The position numbers were made by a program, and so were the translations under genes. From assembly GCA_963792485.1 (NCBI GenBank), contig CAWBWL010000001.1:124001-188000 (forward strand): a stretch of 64,000 nucleotides of DNA, in the 5' to 3' direction. Numbering within the stretch: the first letter of the stretch is position 1; every line of letters starts with the position of its first letter. Positions 1 to 9,273 of this stretch are shown one piece after another. The stretch is from JANOYJ01 sp963792485. GTDB lineage: Bacteria; Pseudomonadota; Alphaproteobacteria; Rhizobiales; Rhizobiaceae. Under the pieces are notes generated by a model that was not told the origin of the DNA, ran no database searches, and saw only the letters and a list, made by a program, of their open reading frames with translations.

Positions 1-194
1 GGCTTGTGCGGCTGAAACTCTACAAGGGCAATGTGATTGTCACCGGGCGCAAGTCGGAGAAGTCGCTGTATTCGGATGCGCTGGTGACGTTTGAGGACGA
101 CCAGGGCGCCTATGATCAGAAAGACGCGGCGGGGTTCATCAAGCTCAATGCGCTGCGGCTGCGCACGCTGGCGGCGCGCCGCCGGAACAGCTGA
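1..194 (+). CDS. argG: Argininosuccinate synthase, C-terminal end (partial)
   Basis: Only the last ~63 codons are in the window; the gene begins upstream and reads in frame from base 3. Argininosuccinate synthase joins citrulline and aspartate, with ATP, in arginine biosynthesis in the cytoplasm. The visible segment has the family's conserved C-terminal block: LKLYKGNV, a GRKSEKSLYS stretch, a LVTFEDDQGAYDQKDA stretch, and the FIKLNALRLR tail used in subunit contact. The stop TGA overlaps the ATG of the next gene (TGATG), so the two are probably translationally coupled. Identification is by recognition of the C-terminal signature; the catalytic N-terminal part cannot be checked. Confidence 0.93.
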   Translation, partial: LVRLKLYKGNVIVTGRKSEKSLYSDALVTFEDDQGAYDQKDAAGFIKLNALRLRTLAARRRNS

Positions 195-1348
195 TGGCGA
201 AAGTTCGGAACGCAGAAGCACGCATGTCAAAGCGGCTCGTGCTCCTGTTTCCGGGTTTCGAGCCGCTGGATGCTAAGGCGCATTTCCGGCGCTTTGTGCG
301 GGGTGCGGAACAGACGGCCAAGGTCTGGGGCACGCGGATTGTGACCGGCGCGCTGACGCAGGACGGGCCGCTTGCTTCGTTCGAAATCGAATGTGACGGC
401 GCGCAGACCGAACTCGTTATCTGCGATCTGGCGCCGGTGATGCGGGTGATGTCGCAGCGCAATTTTGCGGCGCGGATTGCGCGCGGGCTTTTGGCGCAAG
501 CGGGCTTCATCTTGAATGGTACGCTGTTTTCCTACATGCGCACCAGCTGGCGCTACAGTCTGTTTTTTCTCTATCCGCTGGTGATGCTGGGCGTAATGGC
601 GGGGTTATCCTATTGGGCCGGCACAATTGGCGGCCCGTTTGCAGCGCTGGGCCTGTTTGCCCTCCTTCTCTGGCTTGCCTGCCGCCATGCGCATTTCCTG
701 TTGATGATGGATTTGTGGCATTACGCAAAAGCGCTGGCGGCGGGCGGAAAGCGGGAAGAGCAGAGGTTGACGGACGCTCTTTTGGATGCGGCGGAGCGCC
801 GTGTGCAGGATCGGGCGGCGGCAAGCGGGCTCGATGAGATCGTTGCCGCCGGCCACTCCATCGGCGCGGCGCTGGCTGTCGAACTGGTCGACCGGTTGCA
901 GGCGAAAAGCATGCAGGTTCCGGTGAACGCGCTGACGCTCGGCTCTGGTTTCCTGCAGGTCGCGCTTCATCCGAAGGCGTCACGCTTCCGCGACATGGCG
1001 AGGCGCCTGCTGCAGGGCGGCGCGCACTGGCTCGACGTTCAGGCGCTGATTGATCCGATCAATTTTCTGCACAGCCATCTGGACAGGACATACGCGATTG
1101 CGGCGCCAAACTATCGCGAGATCATAATCCGCATGAGACACCTTCTCAGCCCGCAGACCTATCACCGCATCAAGTTCGACATGTTCCGCGTTCACCGCCA
1201 GTTTGTGCTGCCGGTGGAGGTGAAGCAGGGCTTTTCATTTCACATGATAATTGCGGGCCCCGCGCCATTTTCTGCTATTGTCCGGCAGGGCGGGCTTGTT
1301 GATACTGAAATCTCACAGGGGCCACCGCATGCAAAAGCATCAGCTTGA
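194..1348 (+). CDS. Putative alpha/beta-hydrolase-fold membrane protein
   Basis: 384 residues, function not established. It starts with a hydrophobic strand and LLFPGFEPL (a beta strand followed by an oxyanion-type turn). Two probable membrane helices lie at about residues 122-142 and 147-167. A GHSIG motif at about 220-224 fits the nucleophile elbow of serine alpha/beta hydrolases. This suggests a membrane-anchored hydrolase, but the catalytic Asp/His were not placed. Start: ATG at 194 overlaps the argG stop; an ATG at 224 (MSKRLVLLFP) is a good alternative. The last ~20 codons run over the start of the next gene and look like non-coding leader, so the true C-terminus may be shorter if a base is wrong near 1235-1245. 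Confidence 0.7.
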   Translation: MAKVRNAEARMSKRLVLLFPGFEPLDAKAHFRRFVRGAEQTAKVWGTRIVTGALTQDGPLASFEIECDGAQTELVICDLAPVMRVMSQRNFAARIARGLLAQAGFILNGTLFSYMRTSWRYSLFFLYPLVMLGVMAGLSYWAGTIGGPFAALGLFALLLWLACRHAHFLLMMDLWHYAKALAAGGKREEQRLTDALLDAAERRVQDRAAASGLDEIVAAGHSIGAALAVELVDRLQAKSMQVPVNALTLGSGFLQVALHPKASRFRDMARRLLQGGAHWLDVQALIDPINFLHSHLDRTYAIAAPNYREIIIRMRHLLSPQTYHRIKFDMFRVHRQFVLPVEVKQGFSFHMIIAGPAPFSAIVRQGGLVDTEISQGPPHAKASA

Positions 1349-3380
1349 CACCGCGCCGCTGACAAACTGGAACGGCCCGCACGGCCTGCCGGAGTTTGAC
1401 CAGATCGCTGACAGCGATTTTGCCGCCGCCTTTGATGTGGCGATGGCGGCGCATAATGCGCAGATTTCGGCCATTGCCGGCAATGCGGCCGAGGCGACGC
1501 TTGCGAACACGCTGGAGGCGCTGGAGCTGGCGGGCGATCCGCTGTCGCGGGTGTCGTCGATTTTCTGGCTGAAGGCGGGCGCGCATACCAATCCGGCAGA
1601 TTCAAGAGACTGGAGCGCGAGATATCGCCGAAAATCTCGCGGCATTTCTCGGCGATCGGCATGAACAAGGCGCTGTTTGCGCGGGTCGATGCGCTGTATC
1701 AGAAGCGGGACTCGATGGGTCTGGACGGCGAGACCAGGCGGGTCCTGGAAAAATCCTGGAAAGGCTTTGTGCGCGCCGGGGCACGGCTGGAGCCGGAGGC
1801 GCAAAAACGCCTTGCCGACATCAACAGCGCGCTGGCGCTGAACGGGGCGCGGTTCGGGCAAAATGTCTTGGCGGATGAAAAGAGCTGGGCACTTTTCATT
1901 GAGCAGCCGGCGGATATGGCCGGGCTGCCGGGTGGTCTGACAGCGTCGATGAAACAGGCGGCAGCGGAGGCTGGCCGTCCGGACAGCCATGCGGTCACCC
2001 TGTCGCGTTCCATCGTGGAACCGTTCCTGACCTATGCGCCAAACCGGAGCCAGCGCGAGGAGGCCTTCCGCGCCTGGGGCGCGCGCGGGGAAAATGGCGG
2101 GGACACCGACAACCGCGCGCTTGTGGCCGAAACGCTGGCGCTGCGGGCGGAGAAGGCAAAGCTTCTCGGCTATGACTCGTTTGCCGCCTACAAGCTTGAC
2201 GACACAATGGCGAAAACGCCGGATGCGGTGAACGGGCTGCTCACCGATGTGTGGGAGCGGGCGCTGCAGCGGGCGGGGCGCGAGGCGGCGGAATTGCAGG
2301 CGCTGGCGCAGGCGGGCGGGCAGAACCATGAGATTTTGCCGTGGGACTGGCGCTACTATGCCGAAAGGCTGCGGGCGCAGAAATATGACTTTAACGAAGC
2401 CGAAGTGAAGCCTTATCTCGAACTCGGGCGCATGATCGATGCGGCGTTTCAAGTGGCGCGGCGGCTGTTCGGACTGCGGTTCGAGGAGCTTTCCGGCGTT
2501 CCGGTCTGGCATCCCGATGTGCGGGCCTTCGCGGTCAAGGATGACAGCGGCGCGCCGGTCGGGCTGTTCCTGGGCGATTATTTTGCGCGTGGCTCCAAAC
2601 GCTCCGGCGCGTGGATGAGCGATCTGCAGTCGCAATATACGCTCGGCGAAGGGTCCAAGCCAATCATCTACAATGTGATGAATTTCGCCAAAGCGCCGGA
2701 GGGCGAGCCGGCGCTGCTGTCCTTCGATGATGCGCGCACGTTGTTTCATGAATTTGGCCATGCGCTGCATGGCATGCTGTCGGATGTGAAATGGCCGTCA
2801 GTCTCCGGCACATCGGTGTCGCGCGATTTTGTCGAACTGCCCTCGCAGCTGTACGAGCACTGGCTGACGACGCCGGAAGTGCTCGGCGAATATGCGCGCC
2901 ACCACAAGACCGGCGAGGCGATGCCGAAGGCGCTGATTGACAAGCTGACGGCGGCGCGCACGTTCAATGCCGGGTTTCAGACCATCGAATTCACCGCCTC
3001 GGCCATTGTCGACATGGATGCGCACAAGGATGGCGCGGCGGCGGGCGACCCGATGGCGGCTGAGGCGGCGGTTCTGGCGCGGCTCGAACATGCCGCAAGG
3101 CATCATCATGCGCCATCGCACGCCGCATTTTGCCCATGTCTATTCCGGCGACGGCTATTCGGCGGGCTATTATTCCTACATGTGGTCGGAGGTGCTTGAT
3201 GCAGACGCGTTCAACGCGTTTGAGGAGAAAGGCGATCCGTTCCATGCTGAAACGGCGGACAAGCTGAAGCGGTTCATCTATGCGTCGGGTGGATCGATGG
3301 ACCCTGAGGACGCCTATATCGCGTTCCGGGGGCGCATGCCGAAGACGGATGCGATGCTGGCCAAGCGCGGGTTGATCTAG
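1329..3380 (+). CDS. M3 family metallopeptidase (Dcp/oligopeptidase A type), frameshifted twice
   Basis: Zinc peptidase of the thimet oligopeptidase/peptidyl-dipeptidase Dcp family, which degrades oligopeptides; about 683 residues if repaired. The HEFGH zinc motif (codons at 2747-2761) lies in FHEFGHALHGM, and the C-terminal block GDGYSAGYYSYMWSEVLDA is intact. The reading frame breaks twice. Frame A (1329 to ~1598, ending HTNPA) continues in a second frame from about 1599-1610 (LEREISPKIS), which needs one extra base. Near 3089 the frame returns (MPQGIIMRHRTPHF), which needs one base fewer. All the expected family sequence is present apart from these breaks. It starts at ATG 1329 inside the end of the preceding gene. 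It is either a young pseudogene or the product of two base-call errors; other indels in this window favour the latter. Confidence 0.85.
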
Positions 3381-3440
3381 ACACACCACAAGGATTATGC
3401 TGCCGATGGGGCGCGGAACTTCCAGAATGGAGTTGCGCGG

Positions 3441-4679
3441 GTGTCGGATGTGGATGTTGTCATAGTCGGCGCAGGGTCGGCGGGGCTGGCTGCGGCGAAG
3501 GTCTGCCGCGCGAACGGGTTGTCTTTCAAGGTATTTGAGGCGATGAACCGGATTGGCGGGCGGGCGTTTACCTCGTCTGAGCCTTTCGGCATTCCATTCG
3601 ACATAGGCTGCGCCTGGCTGCATGCTGCGGACCGCAATCCCTATTACCCTGAAGCGCGCGACGCCGGATGGACGCTGCAATATCACAATATGGCGCTCGA
3701 CCATCTCTACTTTGGCAAGACGAAAGCCGATGGCGCGCAGATGAGCGCGATGAACGCGGCTGATGCGGAACTGTTCAAGGCGCTGGAAAGCTACAAAGGC
3801 CCGGACGACCGGATGAGTGCCATTCTCGCCAGGGGCCATGGCGCGCGGGCGGCGGGCACTTATGCCGGGCCGCTGGATTTCGGCAAGGATCTGGACGAGA
3901 TTTCCATTGAGGATTTCAAAAAGGCGGCGGACCTTGAGCCAAACTATTTCACCAAGGAAGGCTTCGGCGCGCTGGTGGCGCGGTTCGGGGCGGATGTGCC
4001 GGTTGATCTCAGCACGAACGTCACGAAGATTGTCTGGGACGGACCGTTTGTCTCGGTCGAGACAAACCGGGGCGCTCAGCGCTGCCGCAAAGTGATCATC
4101 ACGGTTTCGACCGGCGTGCTGGCATTCGGCAATATCGAATTTGAACCGGACTTGCCGGCGCATTACACCGAGGCTTTCTTCGACCTGCCGATGGGCATGC
4201 TGACCAAGCTGCCAGTGCAGATATCGCGCAAACATCTAGGGCTTGGCGCATTTGAAGACATTCTGATCGAGCGGCCCGCCCGGCACGACATCTACTTCCT
4301 GTGTTTCCCATTCGAGCTTGATCTGATGGTCGGCTTTGTCGGCGGCGATTTCGCCTGGGAGCTTTCAGTGGCGGGCGAGGCGGCGGGCGTGGATTTTGCC
4401 GTGGACCGCCTCGCAGGCATATTCGGCTCGGACGTGCGCAAGCGCTGGACCAAGGCGATGATGACCAATTGGGGGGCGGAGCCGACGGTGCGCGGCGCTT
4501 ATGCGGCCGCAAGGCCGGGCAGAGCTGGCGCGCGGGATGTGCTTTCGACGCCGATCAACGAGCGCATCTATTTCGCCGGAGAGGCAGTGGCGGGTCCGCT
4601 GATCCAGACCTGCGGCGGGGCGCGGCTGTCGGGCGAGAAGGTCGCACGGGAGATTGTTTTGCAAGGTGTGCCGGTTTGA
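3441..4679 (+). CDS. FAD-dependent amine oxidase family protein
   Basis: 412 residues. The N-terminus has the dinucleotide-binding fold VVIVGAGSAGLAAAK (residues ~6-20), the acidic ribose-binding end VFEA, and the GG motif IGGRAF that follows it in flavin amine oxidases. The C-terminus ends with IYFAGEA...GGARLSGEKVAREI, the usual FAD-contacting block of the monoamine oxidase/phytoene desaturase superfamily. The substrate cannot be read from sequence. GTG at 3441 is used because no in-frame ATG precedes the first strand and the Rossmann motif begins at residue 6. It is 60 bases downstream of the M3 peptidase stop, with no terminator seen between, so co-transcription is possible. Confidence 0.82.
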   Translation: MSDVDVVIVGAGSAGLAAAKVCRANGLSFKVFEAMNRIGGRAFTSSEPFGIPFDIGCAWLHAADRNPYYPEARDAGWTLQYHNMALDHLYFGKTKADGAQMSAMNAADAELFKALESYKGPDDRMSAILARGHGARAAGTYAGPLDFGKDLDEISIEDFKKAADLEPNYFTKEGFGALVARFGADVPVDLSTNVTKIVWDGPFVSVETNRGAQRCRKVIITVSTGVLAFGNIEFEPDLPAHYTEAFFDLPMGMLTKLPVQISRKHLGLGAFEDILIERPARHDIYFLCFPFELDLMVGFVGGDFAWELSVAGEAAGVDFAVDRLAGIFGSDVRKRWTKAMMTNWGAEPTVRGAYAAARPGRAGARDVLSTPINERIYFAGEAVAGPLIQTCGGARLSGEKVAREIVLQGVPV

Positions 4680-4898
4680 GTTTTCGGTCGAAGGACCGCG
4701 AAAGCTACTATCTCGCTGGCCAAGTCTTTACCCGAGCGTGGCGCTGGCGCAATAAAATCGCTAAAAATTGCATAAAATTACCCGAATTGGCGTGATAAGG
4801 CTTGCAATTGAGATTGCGCGCCGCTCTATCTGCCGCAACGACAGGCAAGATTTCGGCCTGAACACGGGTAAAAGGCCGCTGAATTGGGGATTGAATTC
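4680..4898. promoter_or_regulatory. Intergenic control region upstream of omp19
   Basis: 219 bases without a gene. The middle (about 4750-4815) is AT-rich compared with flanking genes and holds TTGCAT (4768-4773), followed 19-20 bases later by a TGATAA-like box, a weak sigma-70-type match. A purine-rich GGGGA at 4886-4890 is the ribosome-binding site for omp19. No repeat or RNA gene was recognised. Confidence 0.4.
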
Positions 4899-5462
4899 AT
4901 GAAACTACGATCAATGGCAAGTTCAGCTCTGGTCCTTTCAGCGCTCGCAATGGCCGGATGCCAGAGCTCGCGCATGAGCAGCATTGACACCGGACCCGAG
5001 CCAATAGCGGCGGCGCCGGCCGGTGTTGTGCAGCAAAGCCAGCTCCCGCCGCCAACCAATCCGAAGGGCACGCCAGCCAATTCGGCAGAGTTTCCGGCTG
5101 CGCCAACCACGCCCGCTGCTCCGCCAGCAGCTGCGCAAGGCACGCAGGTCGCCTCCGCCGCCACCGCTGCCGCACCATCCGGTCCCGATTTGACGGTTGG
5201 CAGCGTCGCCGGCGTGTGGGGCGTCAATGTCGCCGGGCAGAACTGCAAGATCGCCACGCCGCAGACCAAATACGGCCAGGGCTTCCGCGCCGGTCCGCTG
5301 AAATGTCCGGGCGAAATGGCAAATGTGAAGTCATGGAACGTCGCGGGCAAGCAGCTCACGCTCTACGATGAGAGCGGCTCTGCGGTCGCGCGCCTGTTTG
5401 GCGCGGGCGGCGGCTTCTCGGGCCAGACCTCCGGCGGCAGCGCGATCAGCCTGACCCGCTGA
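4899..5462 (+). CDS. omp19: Omp19-like outer membrane lipoprotein (protease-inhibitor fold)
   Basis: 187 residues. The lipoprotein signal ends in the lipobox AMAGC (Cys at residue ~20), followed by QSSR as in Brucella Omp19. A Pro/Ala/Thr-rich linker covers ~35-95. The C-terminal domain carries VAGVWGVNVAGQNCKIATPQ and KYGQGFRAGPLKCPGE, with the two Cys that form a disulfide in the Inh/Omp19 beta-barrel fold. In Brucella this surface lipoprotein inhibits proteases; the same activity here is inferred. ATG 4899 is chosen over TTG 4884 because GGGGA sits 8 bases upstream and the signal peptide then has normal length. The gene is followed by a strong hairpin at 5490-5520. Confidence 0.85.
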   Translation: MKLRSMASSALVLSALAMAGCQSSRMSSIDTGPEPIAAAPAGVVQQSQLPPPTNPKGTPANSAEFPAAPTTPAAPPAAAQGTQVASAATAAAPSGPDLTVGSVAGVWGVNVAGQNCKIATPQTKYGQGFRAGPLKCPGEMANVKSWNVAGKQLTLYDESGSAVARLFGAGGGFSGQTSGGSAISLTR

Positions 5463-5489
5463 TCATTGCTTTCAAAATCAGCTTAATTT

Positions 5490-5520
5490 AACAGCCGGGA
5501 TGTTTCGCATCCCGGCTGTT
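5490..5520 (+). terminator. Perfect hairpin after omp19, just upstream of zapE
   Basis: AACAGCCGGGATG (5490-5502), loop TTTCG, CATCCCGGCTGTT (5508-5520): a perfect 13-bp stem with a 5-base loop. There is no long T-run after it (GACATTTATG follows), so termination may be weak. It ends only 7 bases before the zapE ATG and would also cover any ribosome-binding site there. Confidence 0.65.
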
Positions 5521-5527
5521 GACATTT

Positions 5528-6679
5528 ATGGCTAAAAGTCAGGCCGGATCTCCGGTCACTTCCAGATATGATGATGAAGTTGCGGCGGACCGGTTTCAGC
5601 GCGATCCGGCGCAGGAAGCGTTTGCCGCGCGGCTGGACAAGCTTGATGCGCAGATAACGGCGCAAGCTCCCGCTCACGGCCTGATCGGGCGTCTGCTCGG
5701 CAAAAAGCCTGCGCTAGCCGCGCGCGGCCTTTACATCCACGGCGCTGTCGGGCGCGGCAAGACGGCGCTGATGGACATGTTCTTTGAGGTCTCGTCCGAG
5801 CCTCGCAAGCGGCGGGCGCATTTTCACGCGTTCATGCAGGAAGTGCATGAGCGGGTGCACGCGCACCGGCAGGCGTTCAAACGCGGCGAAACCAGCGAGG
5901 AAGACCCGATTGCGCCGACGGCGCGCGCCATTGCCCGGGATGTGCGACTCCTGTGCTTTGACGAGTTTCATGTGCTCGACATCGCCGACGCGATGATCCT
6001 GTCGCGCCTGTTCAAGGTTTTGTTCGAAGAGGGCGTGGTGCTGGTGGCGACATCCAACGCTGCGCCGGAGGAGCTGTATCTCAACGGCCTGAACCGCGAA
6101 CTCTTTCTGCCCTTCATCAAAATGCTGCGGGACAATGCGGACATTTTCAATCTTGATGCGCGCACCGACTACCGCCGCGAAAAGCTGTCGCATTTTGCCG
6201 CCTATCAGACGCCGCTGGGCACGAAGGCAGATGCGGCGATGGACGAGGCCTGGGAGCTGGCGACCGCGCATGAGAGCGCCGCACCGCTGCGGCTTCATGT
6301 GCGCGGGCACAATTTCGACATTCCACTCGCCAGCGCGACTGCCGCGCGGTTTTCATTTGATGATCTGTGCGCCAAGCCGCTCGGCGCCGCCGACTATCTG
6401 GAGCTGGCGCGCCGCTATGGCACAATCTTCATCGACCACGTGCCGACGCTCGATTTCGCCCGCCGCAACGAGGCCAAGCGCTTTATCATTTTGATCGACG
6501 TGCTTTATGACAGCCACAACCGGCTGTTTCTGTCAGCGGCAAACCCGCCCGACGACATCTACCGCGTCCCGGCGGGGCTGAAAGCCGGCGAGTTCACCCG
6601 AACCTCCTCGCGCCTGATCGAGATGACCAGCGTGGCCTGGCTGGAGGCCTGGGCCGGGCGGCAGGCAGAGCCGGTTTGA
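5528..6679 (+). CDS. zapE: Cell division protein ZapE (AFG1-like ATPase)
   Basis: 383 residues. P-loop ATPase of the AFG1/ZapE family, which acts at the FtsZ ring in bacteria. Walker A is GAVGRGKT (~72-79), Walker B is LLCFDEFH with the family's FDEF signature, and the sensor segment VATSNAAPEELY follows. The N-terminal RDPAQ motif and the C-terminal FTRTSSRLIEM block also fit. ATG 5528 is preferred to TTG 5519, which lies inside the upstream hairpin. No clear Shine-Dalgarno sequence is visible, so translation may depend on the state of that hairpin. It stands alone between omp19 and the TCA genes. Confidence 0.92.
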   Translation: MAKSQAGSPVTSRYDDEVAADRFQRDPAQEAFAARLDKLDAQITAQAPAHGLIGRLLGKKPALAARGLYIHGAVGRGKTALMDMFFEVSSEPRKRRAHFHAFMQEVHERVHAHRQAFKRGETSEEDPIAPTARAIARDVRLLCFDEFHVLDIADAMILSRLFKVLFEEGVVLVATSNAAPEELYLNGLNRELFLPFIKMLRDNADIFNLDARTDYRREKLSHFAAYQTPLGTKADAAMDEAWELATAHESAAPLRLHVRGHNFDIPLASATAARFSFDDLCAKPLGAADYLELARRYGTIFIDHVPTLDFARRNEAKRFIILIDVLYDSHNRLFLSAANPPDDIYRVPAGLKAGEFTRTSSRLIEMTSVAWLEAWAGRQAEPV

Positions 6680-6887
6680 ACGGCTTCACGCAAGAAATGA
6701 AGGATAGACTCTTCGAACAAGGCCAATTTGATTGACGTTTACGTAATTCAATTTGATATTAACCGATTGAAATCATTCAACTCAAAATAATCATTTGTGA
6801 TTTTCTCGAAAACACCCTATGCGATTGCGCATATTTCCCGCCAAGGTTACCCTCCCCTTCCCCAGATGACTGATCAGGACACGAGAA
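6680..6887 (+). promoter_or_regulatory. AT-rich promoter region upstream of mdh and the TCA genes
   Basis: 208 bases with no gene, clearly AT-richer than its surroundings. Two sigma-70-like pairs can be drawn: TTGACG (6732-6737), 17 bases, GATATT (6755-6760); and TTGTGA (6795-6800), 17 bases, TATGCG (6818-6823). The region precedes mdh and probably drives the downstream TCA operon. The pairs were assigned by eye. Confidence 0.5.
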
Positions 6888-7853
6888 ATGGCACGTAACA
6901 AAATCGCACTCATCGGCTCAGGCATGATCGGCGGCACGCTCGCGCATATGGCAGGGCTGAAGGACCTTGGCGACATCATCATGTTCGACATTGCGGAAGG
7001 CATGCCGCAAGGCAAATCGCTCGATATCGCGCAGTCGTCCACCATCGATGGCTTTGATTCCCGCCTCGTCGGCGTCAATGATTACAAAGGCATCGAGGGC
7101 GCGGATGTGTGCATCGTCACCGCCGGCGTGCCGCGCAAGCCCGGCATGAGCCGCGATGATCTGCTCGGCATCAATCTGAAAGTCATGGAGCAGGTGGGCG
7201 CGGGCATCAAGAAATATGCGCCGAAAGCCTTTGTCATCTGCATCACCAATCCGCTCGACGCCATGGTCTGGGCGCTGCAGAAATTCTCCGGCATGCCGAA
7301 GAATATGGTGGTCGGCATGGCGGGCGTCTTGGACTCGGCGCGGTTCCGCTATTTCCTCGCTGATGAGTTCAAGGTGTCGGTCGAAGACGTGACCGCCTTT
7401 GTGCTCGGCGGGCACGGCGATTCAATGGTGCCGCTGCCGCGCTATTCGACTGTTGGCGGCATCCCGTTGCCGGACCTGGTCAAAATGGGCTGGACCTCGA
7501 AGGAAAAGCTCGAAAAAATCATTCAGCGCACAAGAGATGGCGGCGCGGAGATTGTCGGGCTCTTGAAGACCGGTTCGGCCTACTACGCGCCCGCCTCCTC
7601 CGCCATCGCAATGGCGGAAGCTTTTCTCAAGGACAAGAAGCGGGTTCTGCCCTGCGCGGCGCATCTGGCCGGGCAATATGGCGTGAAAGACATGTATGTC
7701 GGCGTGCCGGTGGTGATCGGTGCCAATGGCGTTGAGCGGATCATCGAGATCGAGCTGAACAAGGCCGAGCAGAAATTGTTCGAAAAGTCAGTCGCGTCTG
7801 TCGCGGGGCTTTGTGAAGCGTGCATCGGCATTGCGCCGAACCTCAAGAAATAA
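6888..7853 (+). CDS. mdh: Malate dehydrogenase
   Basis: 321 residues, the usual length for the LDH-like bacterial malate dehydrogenases. It oxidises malate to oxaloacetate with NAD+ in the TCA cycle. The NAD-binding glycine motif is IGSGMIGG (~8-15), the substrate-loop arginines lie in GVPRKPGMSRDDLL, a third in LDSARFR, and the catalytic His is in LGGHGDSMVP (~176). It is the first gene of the TCA set, 19 bases ahead of sucC, consistent with co-transcription from the AT-rich upstream region. Confidence 0.97.
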   Translation: MARNKIALIGSGMIGGTLAHMAGLKDLGDIIMFDIAEGMPQGKSLDIAQSSTIDGFDSRLVGVNDYKGIEGADVCIVTAGVPRKPGMSRDDLLGINLKVMEQVGAGIKKYAPKAFVICITNPLDAMVWALQKFSGMPKNMVVGMAGVLDSARFRYFLADEFKVSVEDVTAFVLGGHGDSMVPLPRYSTVGGIPLPDLVKMGWTSKEKLEKIIQRTRDGGAEIVGLLKTGSAYYAPASSAIAMAEAFLKDKKRVLPCAAHLAGQYGVKDMYVGVPVVIGANGVERIIEIELNKAEQKLFEKSVASVAGLCEACIGIAPNLKK

Positions 7854-7872
7854 TCCTTCCGGAGCCTGACAA

Positions 7873-9273
7873 ATGAACATTCATGAATATCAGGCGAAAG
7901 CCGTGTTGAAGGAATTCGGCGTACCGGTCTCAGCGGGTTTTCCAGCGATGACCGTGGACGAGGCCATCGCAGGAGCTAAGCAGCTGCCGGGGCCGGTCTA
8001 TGTGGTGAAAAGCCAGATTCATGCCGGCGGGCGCGGCAAGGGCAAGTTCAAGGAACTCGCCGCCGACGCCAAGGGCGGCGTGCGCGTGGTCAAATCGCTG
8101 GAAGAGGTCGAAGCCAACGCCAAGGAAATGCTGGGCAACACGCTGGTGACCTTGCAGACCGGCGCCACCGGCAAGCAGGTCAACCGGCTTTACATCGAAG
8201 ACGGTGCGGCGATCGACAAGGAGTTTTACCTGTCAATGCTGGTCGACCGCGAAACCTCGAAAGTCGCGTTCGTCGTCTCGACCGAAGGCGGAATGAATAT
8301 TGAGGAAGTGGCGCATGAGACGCCGGAGAAGATCGTGACTTTCACCGTCGATCCCGCCACTGGCTACATGCCGCACCATGGCCGCGCGATTGCGAAGGCG
8401 CTGAATTTGACGGGCGACCAAGCAAAGCAGGCGGCGAAGATCGGCGGGCAGTTCTACCGGGCCTTTGTCGAAAAAGACATGGCGATGCTGGAGGTCAACC
8501 CGCTGATCCTGACCAAGGCGGGCGCTGTTCACTGCCTCGACGCGAAAGTGACGTTTGATTCCAACGCGCTGTTCCGGCATCCGGACGTTGTCGCCTTGCG
8601 CGACGAGACCGAGGAGGACCCGAAGGAGATCGAAGCGTCGAAATTTGACTTGTCCTACATTGCGCTCGACGGCTCCATCGGCTGCATGGTCAATGGCGCG
8701 GGCCTTGCCATGGCGACGCTCGACATTATCAAGCTCTATGGCGAAGAGCCGGCTAACTTCCTCGATGTCGGCGGCGGCGCGACCGAGGAGAAGGTGACCG
8801 CAGCGTTCAAGATCATCACGTCCGATCCGAAGGTCAAGGGCATTCTCGTGAATATCTTTGGCGGCATCATGAAATGCGACATCATCGCCAACGGCGTGAT
8901 CGCGGCGGTGAAAGCCGTCGGCCTGCAGGTGCCGCTGGTCGTGCGGCTGGAGGGGACGAATGTGGAGCTCGGCAAGCAGATTTTGAGCGGCAGCGGGCTG
9001 AATGTGATTGCGGCGGATGATCTCGATGATGCGGCGCAGAAGATTGTCGGGGCGGTTAGGGGAGTTCTAGCAAATGTCCGCGCTTCTGCTTCACGTCAGC
9101 AAGCCAGATCGCAAGAAATTGCTTTGGGAAATTCCCACGGCGGTTGTGGGAGAGTGCGCGCACTACATGTACGACTCTGGGCTGCCTGTCCGGAGAAAAT
9201 TGCGCGTTGGTTCATTGGTTTATCTCTACGGCACCATCGTATCAGGACGACACGGGCTATTCGCCAGCGCTGA
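7873..9273 (+). CDS. sucC: Succinyl-CoA synthetase beta subunit; probable true end at 9070
   Basis: ATP-grasp subunit of succinate-CoA ligase, which couples succinyl-CoA cleavage to nucleotide triphosphate synthesis together with SucD. It has MNIHEYQAK, the HAGGRGKGK ATP-binding stretch, the GCMVNGAGLAMATLD block and the NIFGGI motif. The open frame is 466 codons, but recognisable SucC sequence stops at ...KIVGAVRG (about codon 397, the normal family length). The remaining 69 codons run out of frame through the next gene. Removing one base around 9059-9067 puts TAG at 9068-9070 in frame, giving a normal C-terminus. A base-call error is therefore likely; otherwise the protein carries an unusual 69-residue tail. 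Confidence 0.93.
   Translation: MNIHEYQAKAVLKEFGVPVSAGFPAMTVDEAIAGAKQLPGPVYVVKSQIHAGGRGKGKFKELAADAKGGVRVVKSLEEVEANAKEMLGNTLVTLQTGATGKQVNRLYIEDGAAIDKEFYLSMLVDRETSKVAFVVSTEGGMNIEEVAHETPEKIVTFTVDPATGYMPHHGRAIAKALNLTGDQAKQAAKIGGQFYRAFVEKDMAMLEVNPLILTKAGAVHCLDAKVTFDSNALFRHPDVVALRDETEEDPKEIEASKFDLSYIALDGSIGCMVNGAGLAMATLDIIKLYGEEPANFLDVGGGATEEKVTAAFKIITSDPKVKGILVNIFGGIMKCDIIANGVIAAVKAVGLQVPLVVRLEGTNVELGKQILSGSGLNVIAADDLDDAAQKIVGAVRGVLANVRASASRQQARSQEIALGNSHGGCGRVRALHVRLWAACPEKIARWFIGLSLRHHRIRTTRAIRQR

Noticed and set aside
1340..2770. 476-codon open frame on the minus strand opposite the M3 peptidase
   Set aside because: It mirrors the third-position GC bias of the real gene, has no recognisable domain, and the plus strand has clear zinc-peptidase homology.
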